Origin: Desulfomonile tiedjei | GTDB taxonomy: Bacteria > Desulfobacterota > Desulfomonilia > Desulfomonilales > Desulfomonilaceae | Reading direction: 5' to 3' | Length of the DNA stretch: 64,000 nt | Assembly: GCA_016212925.1 (NCBI GenBank) | Contig: JACRDF010000003.1 | Coordinates: 1 to 64,000, forward strand | Shown here: positions 44,043 to 52,027 of the stretch, in pieces | Position numbering within the stretch: position 1 is the stretch's first letter | Layout of the letters: each line of letters starts with the position of its first letter | Notes under the pieces: model-generated | What the model saw: only the letters and a program-made list of their open reading frames with translations | Databases searched by the model: none | Told to the model about the DNA's origin: nothing | Translations under genes and position numbers: made by a program

Positions 44043-44590
44043 CTTCCAAGCAGGGCCGGACCGCCCGGACGGCATTACGGTTGGAACTTGCTGCGGCAAA
44101 CCTAATGTTGCATTTTTTCACGATCGGAGTCCGTTCTTCCCGGTGGCCCGGTTTTCAACCGGGTGAACAGCAGCAGGCAAGATGATGGTTGACTGGCAGG
44201 CCAGTCGCGAGGTATGCTCAAGCTTAGTCCACGAGCGGACTATCGGGATGCTCGACCATAATTGCTGAAAGTGTTTTTGCGTCATTCCAGCGAAGCCTAT
44301 CCCAGTGAAAAAGAGGGAGCCGGAAACCAGGCGAAACCGAACCCCGGCGCTTGCGCGGCCTTCGGTATGCGCGTTGCCGGGATGACAGGAATGTGCCAAT
44401 CGGAAAAATTTTGAAAGAAATGCTATGATGTGGTCGCCAAGCAAGGGTGTCGCAAAGTAGTGGTGAAAGGGGTTTGTGAGATCGCAGCCTCACGCTCCCA
44501 TTCCCAAAAACACTAGGACCCACGACTTTCGACCCGACTCCCGTAAGGTATTGCTCGACCCCCGTGTTGGCCTTCTTTTGAGGTAGAATT
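44043..44590. other. intergenic region with repeat-like hairpin
   Basis: No gene is supported in these 550 bases. A stem CCCGGTT-TTC-AACCGGG (44147-44163) may end the export operon, though no T-run follows. Around 44280-44400 the sequence GTCATTCC..GGATGACAGG resembles a degraded dispersed inverted repeat. Confidence 0.4.
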
Positions 44591-47449
44591 TTGGCTCGGA
44601 TAATAACCACACTGGTCTTTTTGACCTGTTCCTGGGCATTCACTTTTGCGTATGGAAGCCAGGGCTCCCTCGATCCTGATAGGACAGCGAACAACTTGGC
44701 GCCGAAGGTAATTCTGGCTATTTATGAAGACAAGAGCGGCTCAGAAACCATTGACAGCGTTCAGTCCAAGACCTTCCACCCCTCCAAGCAAACTTCGCTA
44801 AACTTCGGTTTCACTCGATCAGTTTATTGGATCAAGCTATCCGCAAGCAATCCTTCCCCAGAGGCCCAGACCCTGTATCTCAGGATTGCCAACCACTTTC
44901 TTGATTTCATAGATTTTTTTGTCGGGCTTGACCGAAGTCAAGGATTTGAACATTTTCGAGCCGGGGCCTGTGTGCCCTGGGACGAAAGGGTGCCCGGCAG
45001 GCGTGGTCCTGTCCTTAAGCTTCATTTTACTCCCGATGAAACAAGGACGATTTTCATCCGCGTCCAGTCGCAAACCCCTCTCAGGATCCCTGTTCTCCTT
45101 CTGGACCAAGAAGCCTACCATCGGTCCGAAATGGAAGACTTGTTTGTAGAGGGCATTTTCTGCGGCATTCTGGGCTTTCTCATCATTTACAACTTGTTCG
45201 CATGGTCGATATTAAAACAGAGCGCCTACCTTTATTATATTCTGCTTCTAGTTTGTATTTTCGTACATCAATTGGCCTGGGATGATCTGTTTCCCCATGT
45301 TCCAATTTTCTCCCGTCCCGAAACGACATTGCATCTCTTCGTGTCATTTTTGGCACCGATCTTTATTTTCAACGCCCTTTTTGCGGGCTCCTTTATGGAC
45401 GCGAGGCGCAAGTACCCGATCAGCTACCGGATCTTCGACATTATAGTTGTCGGTTCAGTGGCCCTTGCCGTCATCTATAGCGTTAACTGGTACCTGGGCA
45501 ATTACCTGGTATTCATATTCGTGCAAATTGTGGCGTGGTCTCTTGCCCTCACACTTGGATTTATGTGGTACAGAGGAGAAACCCATGCTCGGTATATGTT
45601 TCTGGCTCATGTACAGTTCCCCGTGGTAGCGGCTCTAGCCGTTGGCTTTTCCCTGGGCATCGTGCCCTTTAATCCCCTTAGCGCCCAGGTAATTAAAGTT
45701 GGATATCTATTCCAGGGAGTCTTCTTCTCGTTGGCGCTGGCTGACAAATTTGCCGTAATGCAGCGAAATTTCCAACATATCCTTGAAGGCACGGTCGCGG
45801 AACGTTCAGCGGAGTTGGTAACGGCGAACCAGGAGCTTCAAGGCGAGATTCGCGAGCGACAGCGCACCGAGGAAGCACTCAGGGAAGCCAAGGACGCGGC
45901 CGAATCGGCAACGCGAGCGAAGAGCGAGTTCTTAGCCAATATGAGCCACGAAATCAGGACCCCGCTTAACGCGGTACTGGGCATGATCGATTTGCTGTTG
46001 GATTCAGACCTGACCATGCCGCAGCGGGAACGAGCCAAGATCGCGAAATCCGCGGCGGAGACTTTGTTGATCTTGCTGAACGATGTCCTGGACTTGTCCA
46101 AGATCGAGGCCGGTAAATTGGAGTTGGAGCAGGTTGACTTCGAAGTCAGATCGCTATTATCGGCCACCAAAACAATATTGAGCGGCCGAGCATTGGACGG
46201 AGGGTTAGATCTCAGATGTTCGGTTGCTGATTCCGTCCCCGCGTGGGTCCGCGGAGATCCGAACAGACTGAGGCAGATATTGCTCAACCTGGGCAACAAC
46301 GCGATCAAGTTCACCGACAAGGGCGAAATAATTATTCTAGTGGACCTAGAGGACCAAGTGAATAATGAAGTTGCACTGCATTTTGCGGTATCCGACACCG
46401 GAATAGGCATCTCTCCCGAAAAGTTGGAAGTGGTATTCGACCGTTTTTCGCAAGCGGATGCCTCCACCACCAGGAAATACGGAGGCACAGGGCTGGGATT
46501 GGCTATTTCCTATGAACTCTCGAAAGCTATGGGCGGCCGAATGTGGGTGGAGAGTGAGGATGGAAAAGGAAGCACGTTTCACTTCACGACTCGTTTCGAG
46601 CTGGGACGGCCGGTTACCGAAGCAGTTGAGTGCGCCCCGGACCGGATGGCTCAACCCGATCTAATCGGGATCAGAATCCTCCTGGCCGAAGACAATGTTC
46701 TCAATCAGGCCGTGGCCGTACAGGTCTTAACCAAGTTTGGATGTGAAGTTGTGATAGCGTCCAATGGGAGAGAGGCTGTACAGGCTTTTGACTCGCACCA
46801 ATTTGACGTGATCCTCATGGACCTGCAAATGCCCGACATGGACGGATTTGAGGCAACAAGCATTATCAGGGCGAAACAGACCACCAGCAGAATTCCCATA
46901 ATTGCCCAGACCGCGCATGCTTTCGCTGAAGACCGACAACGGTGCCTGGAAGCCGGGATGGACGAGCACATCTCTAAACCCATCAACATGCGGGAATTGC
47001 AGGAAGTCTTGGCCCGTTTCTGTGTTTCGGCCGGCCAGGGAGGGGTTCCCGGACATGAGGTCTGTGACAAAATCTACGATGTTGAGGCCCTTGATGCGAA
47101 CAAGGAAGTCTTCGACCTGGAACCCCTTCGCGATCGTCTGGGCGGGGATGAGAATAGCGCCAGACAGATCGTCGCCCTTTTCCTATCGGAAACTCCCGAG
47201 TTGGTGGCCAAGTTGCGATCCGCCGCGCTGGCTGAAAACTGGAAGTTGATGGCCAAGCTCGCGCACAGTTTGAGAGGCTCTTCGGCCACCCTCGGCGCGG
47301 ACGTTTTGGCTGATGTGGCTGGAAAAGTGGAGCGAGTCGCACAAAATCCCGACGACTCCACGCTTTCTACCCTTCTGTCTCAACTGGACGCGGCAGTTTG
47401 TGCGCTGGAAGCCTCGATTCAGCGGCTCAACCCTCAATCAGAGGGATAG
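44591..47449 (+). CDS. 7TM-DISM hybrid sensor histidine kinase with REC and Hpt
   Basis: 952 residues from a TTG start with GAGG 10 bases upstream. Order: signal peptide; periplasmic 7TMR-DISM extracellular domain (residues 40-180); seven membrane segments (about 190-400); coiled coil; HisKA with histidine in ANMSHEIRTPLNAVLG; ATPase domain (LGNNAIKFTDKGE, GTGLGLAISYEL); receiver domain with aspartate in ILMDLQMPDMDG; and a C-terminal Hpt domain with histidine in LAHSLRGSSATLG. A complete internal phosphorelay. The response regulator at 47555, 105 bases downstream, is the obvious but unproven output. Confidence 0.93.
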   Translation: MARIITTLVFLTCSWAFTFAYGSQGSLDPDRTANNLAPKVILAIYEDKSGSETIDSVQSKTFHPSKQTSLNFGFTRSVYWIKLSASNPSPEAQTLYLRIANHFLDFIDFFVGLDRSQGFEHFRAGACVPWDERVPGRRGPVLKLHFTPDETRTIFIRVQSQTPLRIPVLLLDQEAYHRSEMEDLFVEGIFCGILGFLIIYNLFAWSILKQSAYLYYILLLVCIFVHQLAWDDLFPHVPIFSRPETTLHLFVSFLAPIFIFNALFAGSFMDARRKYPISYRIFDIIVVGSVALAVIYSVNWYLGNYLVFIFVQIVAWSLALTLGFMWYRGETHARYMFLAHVQFPVVAALAVGFSLGIVPFNPLSAQVIKVGYLFQGVFFSLALADKFAVMQRNFQHILEGTVAERSAELVTANQELQGEIRERQRTEEALREAKDAAESATRAKSEFLANMSHEIRTPLNAVLGMIDLLLDSDLTMPQRERAKIAKSAAETLLILLNDVLDLSKIEAGKLELEQVDFEVRSLLSATKTILSGRALDGGLDLRCSVADSVPAWVRGDPNRLRQILLNLGNNAIKFTDKGEIIILVDLEDQVNNEVALHFAVSDTGIGISPEKLEVVFDRFSQADASTTRKYGGTGLGLAISYELSKAMGGRMWVESEDGKGSTFHFTTRFELGRPVTEAVECAPDRMAQPDLIGIRILLAEDNVLNQAVAVQVLTKFGCEVVIASNGREAVQAFDSHQFDVILMDLQMPDMDGFEATSIIRAKQTTSRIPIIAQTAHAFAEDRQRCLEAGMDEHISKPINMRELQEVLARFCVSAGQGGVPGHEVCDKIYDVEALDANKEVFDLEPLRDRLGGDENSARQIVALFLSETPELVAKLRSAALAENWKLMAKLAHSLRGSSATLGADVLADVAGKVERVAQNPDDSTLSTLLSQLDAAVCALEASIQRLNPQSEG

Positions 47450-47554
47450 AGGCGGCCAGTGAAACGCGGATACCTCAAAGCCAGGTGAGTCCGGGGACAA
47501 ACGTGGCAGTGCGGAATTAAACATCAGCGCGGATTTTCGAGAGGTGCGCGGGTC

Positions 47555-48145
47555 ATGAAGATCCTGATTGCAGAGGACGAGGCAGTCACCAGGGAAGTGC
47601 TGAAGAAGGTCCTCACAAATTGGGGACATGAGGTCGTCGAAGCCTCTGACGGATTAGAAGCCTGGGAAGCCTTGCAGTCCGATCCCGGACCTCGGCTCGC
47701 TCTTTTGGACTGGCTTATGCCGCAAATGGACGGCATCGATGTAGTCCGCAAGGTAAGGAGTGCCGTGTCGGAGCAGGATCGTTACATCTACATCATTCTC
47801 CTTACTCAGAAAGGCTCAAAGGACGATGTCGTTCAGGGGCTTGCAGCCGGCGCCGACGATTACATGGTCAAGCCCTTCGACCACAATGAACTTCAAGTGC
47901 GAATTCGGAGTGGGCAGAGAATTGTTGAGTTGCAGTCCGCATTGGCAGCGGTCAATCAGGATCTCCGGGAAGCCCTGGCTCGAGTGAAAGAACTTTCAGG
48001 GTTGTTGCCCATTTGCGCATCGTGCAAGAAGATCCGCGACGACCAGGGTTATTGGCGGCAAATCGAGGCTTACATCCGTGATCACTCGGAGGCCGAATTC
48101 TCTCACAGCCTCTGCCCGGAATGCGCCGAGAGACTTTACCCCTGA
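47555..48145 (+). CDS. response regulator with C-terminal zinc-knuckle-like domain
   Basis: 196 residues. Receiver domain (residues 1-120; phospho-acceptor aspartate in LALLDWLMPQMDG, K in VKPFDHNEL), a coiled-coil linker, and a C-terminal domain with ICASCKKIRDDQGYWRQIE and LCPEC. The CxxC..CxxC pattern with KKIRDD..GYW is seen at the end of many deltaproteobacterial receiver and PAS proteins; its function is unknown to me. No DNA-binding domain. Follows the hybrid kinase on the same strand. Confidence 0.88.
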   Translation: MKILIAEDEAVTREVLKKVLTNWGHEVVEASDGLEAWEALQSDPGPRLALLDWLMPQMDGIDVVRKVRSAVSEQDRYIYIILLTQKGSKDDVVQGLAAGADDYMVKPFDHNELQVRIRSGQRIVELQSALAAVNQDLREALARVKELSGLLPICASCKKIRDDQGYWRQIEAYIRDHSEAEFSHSLCPECAERLYP

Positions 48146-48190
48146 ACTCTAGGCTAAACAATAAGACCGCCGTGGCTGGTAATAATTTAC

Positions 48191-48215
48191 GGAATTGTTC
48201 TCTTGACAAACCCAT
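48191..48215. repeat. 25-bp inverted repeat, left copy
   Basis: Exact reverse complement of 48855-48879. It starts GGAATTGTTC and ends AACCCAT. The two copies flank 640 bases that contain a small exported protein gene. The 300-base gap 48146-48450 otherwise holds no gene. Confidence 0.75.
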
Positions 48216-48450
48216 CCACGGGGTGCGGCTCCCTACCCACAAAAAATATCTAAGTTCTTCTTACTTTTATGGAAGAAAAATCAACGTGAGATAAGTGTTC
48301 TATCCTCCGACACTTACCCAATAAGGCTCAGGTACGATGATTCCTCACGTCCACCATCTGGAAGGACTCTAGCTGCTATCTCTGCAAATCCAATTTCAGC
48401 GGGCCGGATTCGCCTTGGTTTTGGGGTCTTACCGTCGATAGATGTTGCCC

Positions 48451-48711
48451 CTAATGGATGTTGCTCCCAGGGGGATTCAAATTGATGGGCTTGGTTTTGG
48501 GGTCTTGCGCTCGTTCGCTCGCATTGCTCTTAGAACTCTTAACACTGCTCCGAGAGGAATCGTCAGTGTCGCTTGGAGAGGAGCCAACCATATTGTCCGC
48601 ATTGCTCTTAGAGCCTTTAACCGTGGTTGTTGCCTGAGCCCCACCAATTGAGACTACTCCAAGGAACACTACCGATACCAGAATGATAAATCCTCGTTTT
48701 AATATGTTCAT
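48451..48711 (-). CDS. small exported Ser/Asn-rich protein
   Basis: 86 residues. GAGGAAAG lies 4 bases upstream of the ATG. Strong signal peptide (KRGFIILVSVVFLGVVSIGG, cleavage near AQA-TTT). The mature 59 residues are hydrophilic and low-complexity, with an imperfect repeat VKGSKSNADN / VKSSKSNASE that is also visible in the DNA (GCATTGCTCTTAGA twice). No cysteine. Not recognised. It sits between the two copies of a 25-bp inverted repeat, so it may belong to a small mobile unit. Confidence 0.6.
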   Translation of the reverse strand: MNILKRGFIILVSVVFLGVVSIGGAQATTTVKGSKSNADNMVGSSPSDTDDSSRSSVKSSKSNASERAQDPKTKPINLNPPGSNIH

Positions 48712-48854
48712 GATCTTTCCTCATTAATGCCATGTTAATGGATTTCAACGTTTTCGCCTTTCGGCCTGCTCTCTACTTTATATTGATGCAACGACGGAAG
48801 ATAGGATTCGCGACCGCCGTTTCTTTGTGGGAAAGGTGCAATAGGGGGGGCAGC

Positions 48855-48879
48855 ATGGGTTTGTCAAGAGAACAATTCC
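48855..48879. repeat. 25-bp inverted repeat, right copy
   Basis: Starts ATGGGTTTGTC and ends ACAATTCC; exact inverted copy of 48191-48215. Confidence 0.75.
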
Positions 48880-48973
48880 GAAATTCTTTAGTCCCGGTAG
48901 GGACGACCGATCGGTAAGATTCTTCAATAACTTCTTCGGCCGTCCCTCTGGGACTACGGACCTCTTTGACCGC

Positions 48974-49265
48974 TTTCCCGGCGATGAAGAAACTGTCTCA
49001 GAATTCATCGGTGCTCGGGAATCGTGCTACGCTGGGTGGCCCGGAGGCCACTGCCTCCGGGTTCCGAAGGAACAAGAGGGGCTGTTGCGAGGACACTACC
49101 CTGTCCAAAGACTGTCGGGGCTACTCGCAGGCTGAAAATCACCTCCTGTCGCTTCGCGACCCGGACGCGTGGCGTCCGGGCCACCCGGCAGAGACAATCG
49201 CCATCGTGGTAACACGATTGCGACCTGAGCACGAGTTTTGAGACAGTTTCTGAATCGCCGGGAAA
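48974..49265. mobile_element. miniature inverted-repeat element (about 292 bp)
   Basis: Terminal inverted repeats of 27 bp with two mismatches: left end TTTCCCGGCGAT then AGAAACTGTCTCA (48988-49000), right end TGAGACAGTTTCT (49239-49251) then ATCGCCGGGAAA (49254-49265). Pairing continues imperfectly inward (GTGCTC, AATCGTG). No transposase gene is inside; a GGGTGGCCCGGA hairpin motif is. It fits a non-autonomous MITE-like element. The surrounding gap 48712-49514 has no supported gene. Confidence 0.65.
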
Positions 49266-49514
49266 CTCTCGTCTCGTCCGTCTGGGACGAAAGAGATTAG
49301 AACCTAAAGTTAACGCCTATGGGGCTGTGCCCGCCGATGGCCGCCGGTAATAGGCTCGACCTCGATCATGTTATCGGACATTTCTGTTGGCAACTGTTAC
49401 CGGTGTGTAGTGCAGGCGACCGGTTTAGTCAAAATCCGTGGCCCCCTTCGGGCAACTTGCACGATTGTTGTAGCCATCCCGAAAGCCCTCTACTGATTCG
49501 TACGTATTTTTACT

Positions 49515-49895
49515 TCATGCGGTTTCCAATACTTTTTGCACCGCATCCAGCAATTCCTGTCTACTGAAAGGCTTAGCCAGAGTAATATTAGCTCCGAGGC
49601 CCTTTGCAAACTGAAGGCACGTGTCACGGGGCAAAGCTTGTCCGCCTCCTGAAATTGCGATGATTTTGACATTGGGGAAATCTTGCCGCAGTTCCCTTAT
49701 GGTCTCGATGCCTTCCTTTTCCGGCATTATGATGTCTGTGATGAGAAGCTCGGGGAGATGCTTCCTGTAAAGGCTCGTTCCCACATTCCCGTCAGGAGCC
49801 TCAAGGACTTGGTGCCCTGCCTGCTTTAAAATCCTTGAAACGAGATCACGAATGTCCTCTTCATCATCGATAACTAGAATTAAGGCCACTTCCAC
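49515..49895 (-). CDS. single-domain response regulator (CheY-like)
   Basis: 126 residues from a GTG with AGGCAGGT upstream. Receiver domain only: acidic pair VIDDEED, phospho-acceptor aspartate in LLITDIIMPEKEG, serine in IIAISGG and lysine in LAKPFSRQEL. A stretch QALPRDTCLQFAKG is inserted after the fourth strand compared with CheY, as in stand-alone receivers next to hybrid kinases. Divergent from the V4R gene, with a 278-base shared upstream region. Confidence 0.92.
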   Translation of the reverse strand: MEVALILVIDDEEDIRDLVSRILKQAGHQVLEAPDGNVGTSLYRKHLPELLITDIIMPEKEGIETIRELRQDFPNVKIIAISGGGQALPRDTCLQFAKGLGANITLAKPFSRQELLDAVQKVLETA

Positions 49896-50173
49896 ACCTG
49901 CCTTTGCACGTTTCCCCTTTTTTTGCCATTATACCAAGGTGTCGACAAACTAGAAACGGAATAGTCCGCGGGGCGCACCACGCCGAGGCGTGGAAGCGCA
50001 GTGAACCTTTGCGACAGCCCATAAGGAGTGATCGTTTTTTATCCAACAAGGGATCGAACATATCTCTTGATCATCAGAAACAAGGGGCAGATAATCCGGA
50101 AGGAAATTCGCTCGAACCTGCGAATTCTACAGCCGGGAAAGACAAGATTCCGGATACTTGGCGAGGTGAAAGG

Positions 50174-50701
50174 ATGTTCAATGAGGAACGGACAGCCTAT
50201 CGTTTCAGATGGGAGGACTTGGGAAACATCGAGGAGGGCAGACCCAATCTAGGTCCCGAAACCAGTGTGGCTGCCTACAGATTGATGCAGTACACCTTGA
50301 GGGATGTCCTAATTACCAGGTTCGATGTTCAAACGGCCAATGATCTTCTGAAAGAAGCGGGGAAATTGGCAGGCATGGAATTCTGCAAAAACGTGCTGAC
50401 CACCGGGCTTGGTCCTGATGAGTTTCTCGCTGACTTACAACATAGACTTAAATCGTTTAATATTGGTATCTTGAGAGTAGAACAGGCCGACTTGGACAAA
50501 ATGAGTTTTGTGCTGACGGTTTCCGAGGACTTGGATTGTTCGGGGCTGCCTGTGACGGACGAGACCATCTGTGATTATGACGAAGGGTTTATCGCCGGAA
50601 TCCTAAAAGCGTATTCCGGGAAGGAATTCGATGTCACGGAAATTGATTGCTGGGCATCGGGTGGCAGAATCTGCCGGTTTGCCGTTAATTTGAAGGAATA
50701 G
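50174..50701 (+). CDS. V4R-domain protein
   Basis: 175 residues from the ATG at 50174, preceded by GAGGTGAAAGG; the frame stays open further upstream but that part is not protein-like. The V4R (4-vinyl reductase) fold is seen across the chain and most clearly in CDYDEGFIAGILKAYSGKEF and TEIDCWASGGRICRFAV, with conserved cysteines. V4R domains bind small hydrophobic molecules or metal. The histidine kinase start is 9 bases downstream, so this is likely its sensory partner, replacing an input domain. Confidence 0.85.
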   Translation: MFNEERTAYRFRWEDLGNIEEGRPNLGPETSVAAYRLMQYTLRDVLITRFDVQTANDLLKEAGKLAGMEFCKNVLTTGLGPDEFLADLQHRLKSFNIGILRVEQADLDKMSFVLTVSEDLDCSGLPVTDETICDYDEGFIAGILKAYSGKEFDVTEIDCWASGGRICRFAVNLKE

Positions 50702-50710
50702 GGGCGCCTG

Positions 50711-51925
50711 GTGACGGAGGAGGAGCTTCGAATAATACGCGACCTGACTGAGCGCATTTCGAGCCTGCTCAAGGGCGAGGTGCCGGAAACGCTCCCTTTA
50801 TCGGCGCCCGTGCACGCAGATGTCGACCTGCTCCGGCAAGCAACCAACAATCTGATCAAGACTTTCAGCGAGGCACACGGTTTTATAAGCGCTCTAGCCC
50901 ACGGAGACCTTGACGTCGATCCTCCTGGCCGCAATTTCTTGTTTTCACCCTACAAGCAACTACACGCGAACTTGCGTCATCTGGTTTGGCAGACACAACA
51001 GGTGGCCAAGGGAGATCTTAGCCAGCAAGTTGATTTCCTCGGCGGATTTGCCCAAGCGTTCAACTCGATGATCCTGTCCCTAAGAGAAAAGCGCTTGCTG
51101 GAAGAGGCCTTGAAAAGGTCTCACGAGGCGCTTGAAATCAAGGTCCAAGAGCGGACAGCGGAACTCACTGCCACGAACGAGAAATTGAGGCAGGAAATCA
51201 CTGAGCGTAAAAAAGCCGAGCGAGACGCGGAGAGCGCCCTGGCCGACCTGATACGGATCAATAATGAGCTGCGCCAATTTGCCTACGTGTCTTCCCACGA
51301 CCTCAAAGAGCCGTTGCGAAATGTTGCAATTTCCGTTCAGAAGCTTCAAAAGCTTTTGAAAGTTGAAACCGGGTCCGACGAAGAGAGGTGGATAACTTGG
51401 GCCGTGGAGTCGGCGTCCAGGATGGCTTCCCTCATCGATGACATTTTGGCGTTTTCGAGGCTGGATTCCGGCCGGCCGTTTCATTTGGTCAAGTCTGAAA
51501 AGGCCTGTCAACAAGCGATTTCCAACCTGCGCTCAATTATAGAAGAAAGCGGCGCTACGGTGACCCACGATGGACTTCCCCGAGTGAGAGCCGACATGGA
51601 GCAATTGACTCAAGTGTTTCAAAACATAATTGGCAACGCCATAAAGTATCGACGAGATGAGCCACCTCGGATTCATGTGTCGGCCCAAATCAAGGATGAG
51701 GAATGCCTCTTCTGTGCCCGCGATAACGGAATAGGCATCAGACAGGAATACGTGGACAGGATCTTTCTCATTTTCAAGCAACTCCACCAGAAAGACGAAT
51801 ACCCGGGCACGGGCATCGGCCTTGCAATCGCTAAGAAGGTCGTCGAAGGTTATGGCGGACGCATGTGGGTTGAATCGGAATACGGGAAAGGATCTCAATT
51901 CTATTTCACTATCCCGACGCAGTAG
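50711..51925 (+). CDS. soluble sensor histidine kinase
   Basis: 404 residues from a GTG start. No membrane segment. An N-terminal HAMP-like helical region (RQATNNLIKTFSEAHGF; LVWQTQQVAKGDLSQQVDFL), a coiled coil (RTAELTATNEKLRQEITERK), HisKA with histidine in YVSSHDLKEPLRNV (the phytochrome-type box) and an ATPase domain (NIIGNAIKYRRDEPP; GTGIGLAIAKKVVEGYGG). It has no sensor domain of its own; the V4R gene 9 bases upstream probably provides it. A single-domain receiver is encoded divergently. Confidence 0.92.
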   Translation: MTEEELRIIRDLTERISSLLKGEVPETLPLSAPVHADVDLLRQATNNLIKTFSEAHGFISALAHGDLDVDPPGRNFLFSPYKQLHANLRHLVWQTQQVAKGDLSQQVDFLGGFAQAFNSMILSLREKRLLEEALKRSHEALEIKVQERTAELTATNEKLRQEITERKKAERDAESALADLIRINNELRQFAYVSSHDLKEPLRNVAISVQKLQKLLKVETGSDEERWITWAVESASRMASLIDDILAFSRLDSGRPFHLVKSEKACQQAISNLRSIIEESGATVTHDGLPRVRADMEQLTQVFQNIIGNAIKYRRDEPPRIHVSAQIKDEECLFCARDNGIGIRQEYVDRIFLIFKQLHQKDEYPGTGIGLAIAKKVVEGYGGRMWVESEYGKGSQFYFTIPTQ

Positions 51926-52027
51926 GAACGACACAAAAGCTTCTTGGCTCATAGGGATCGAAGGAAAGACAGGTAGGACGGTGCAGTTCGGATGATCTTC
52001 GACTTGGCAGCCTTGTTCAGGCCCGGT

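Noticed and set aside
49904-50173. N-terminal extension of the V4R gene
   Set aside because: No ribosome site and no domain; the ATG at 50174 has GAGGTGAAAGG and matches the family length.
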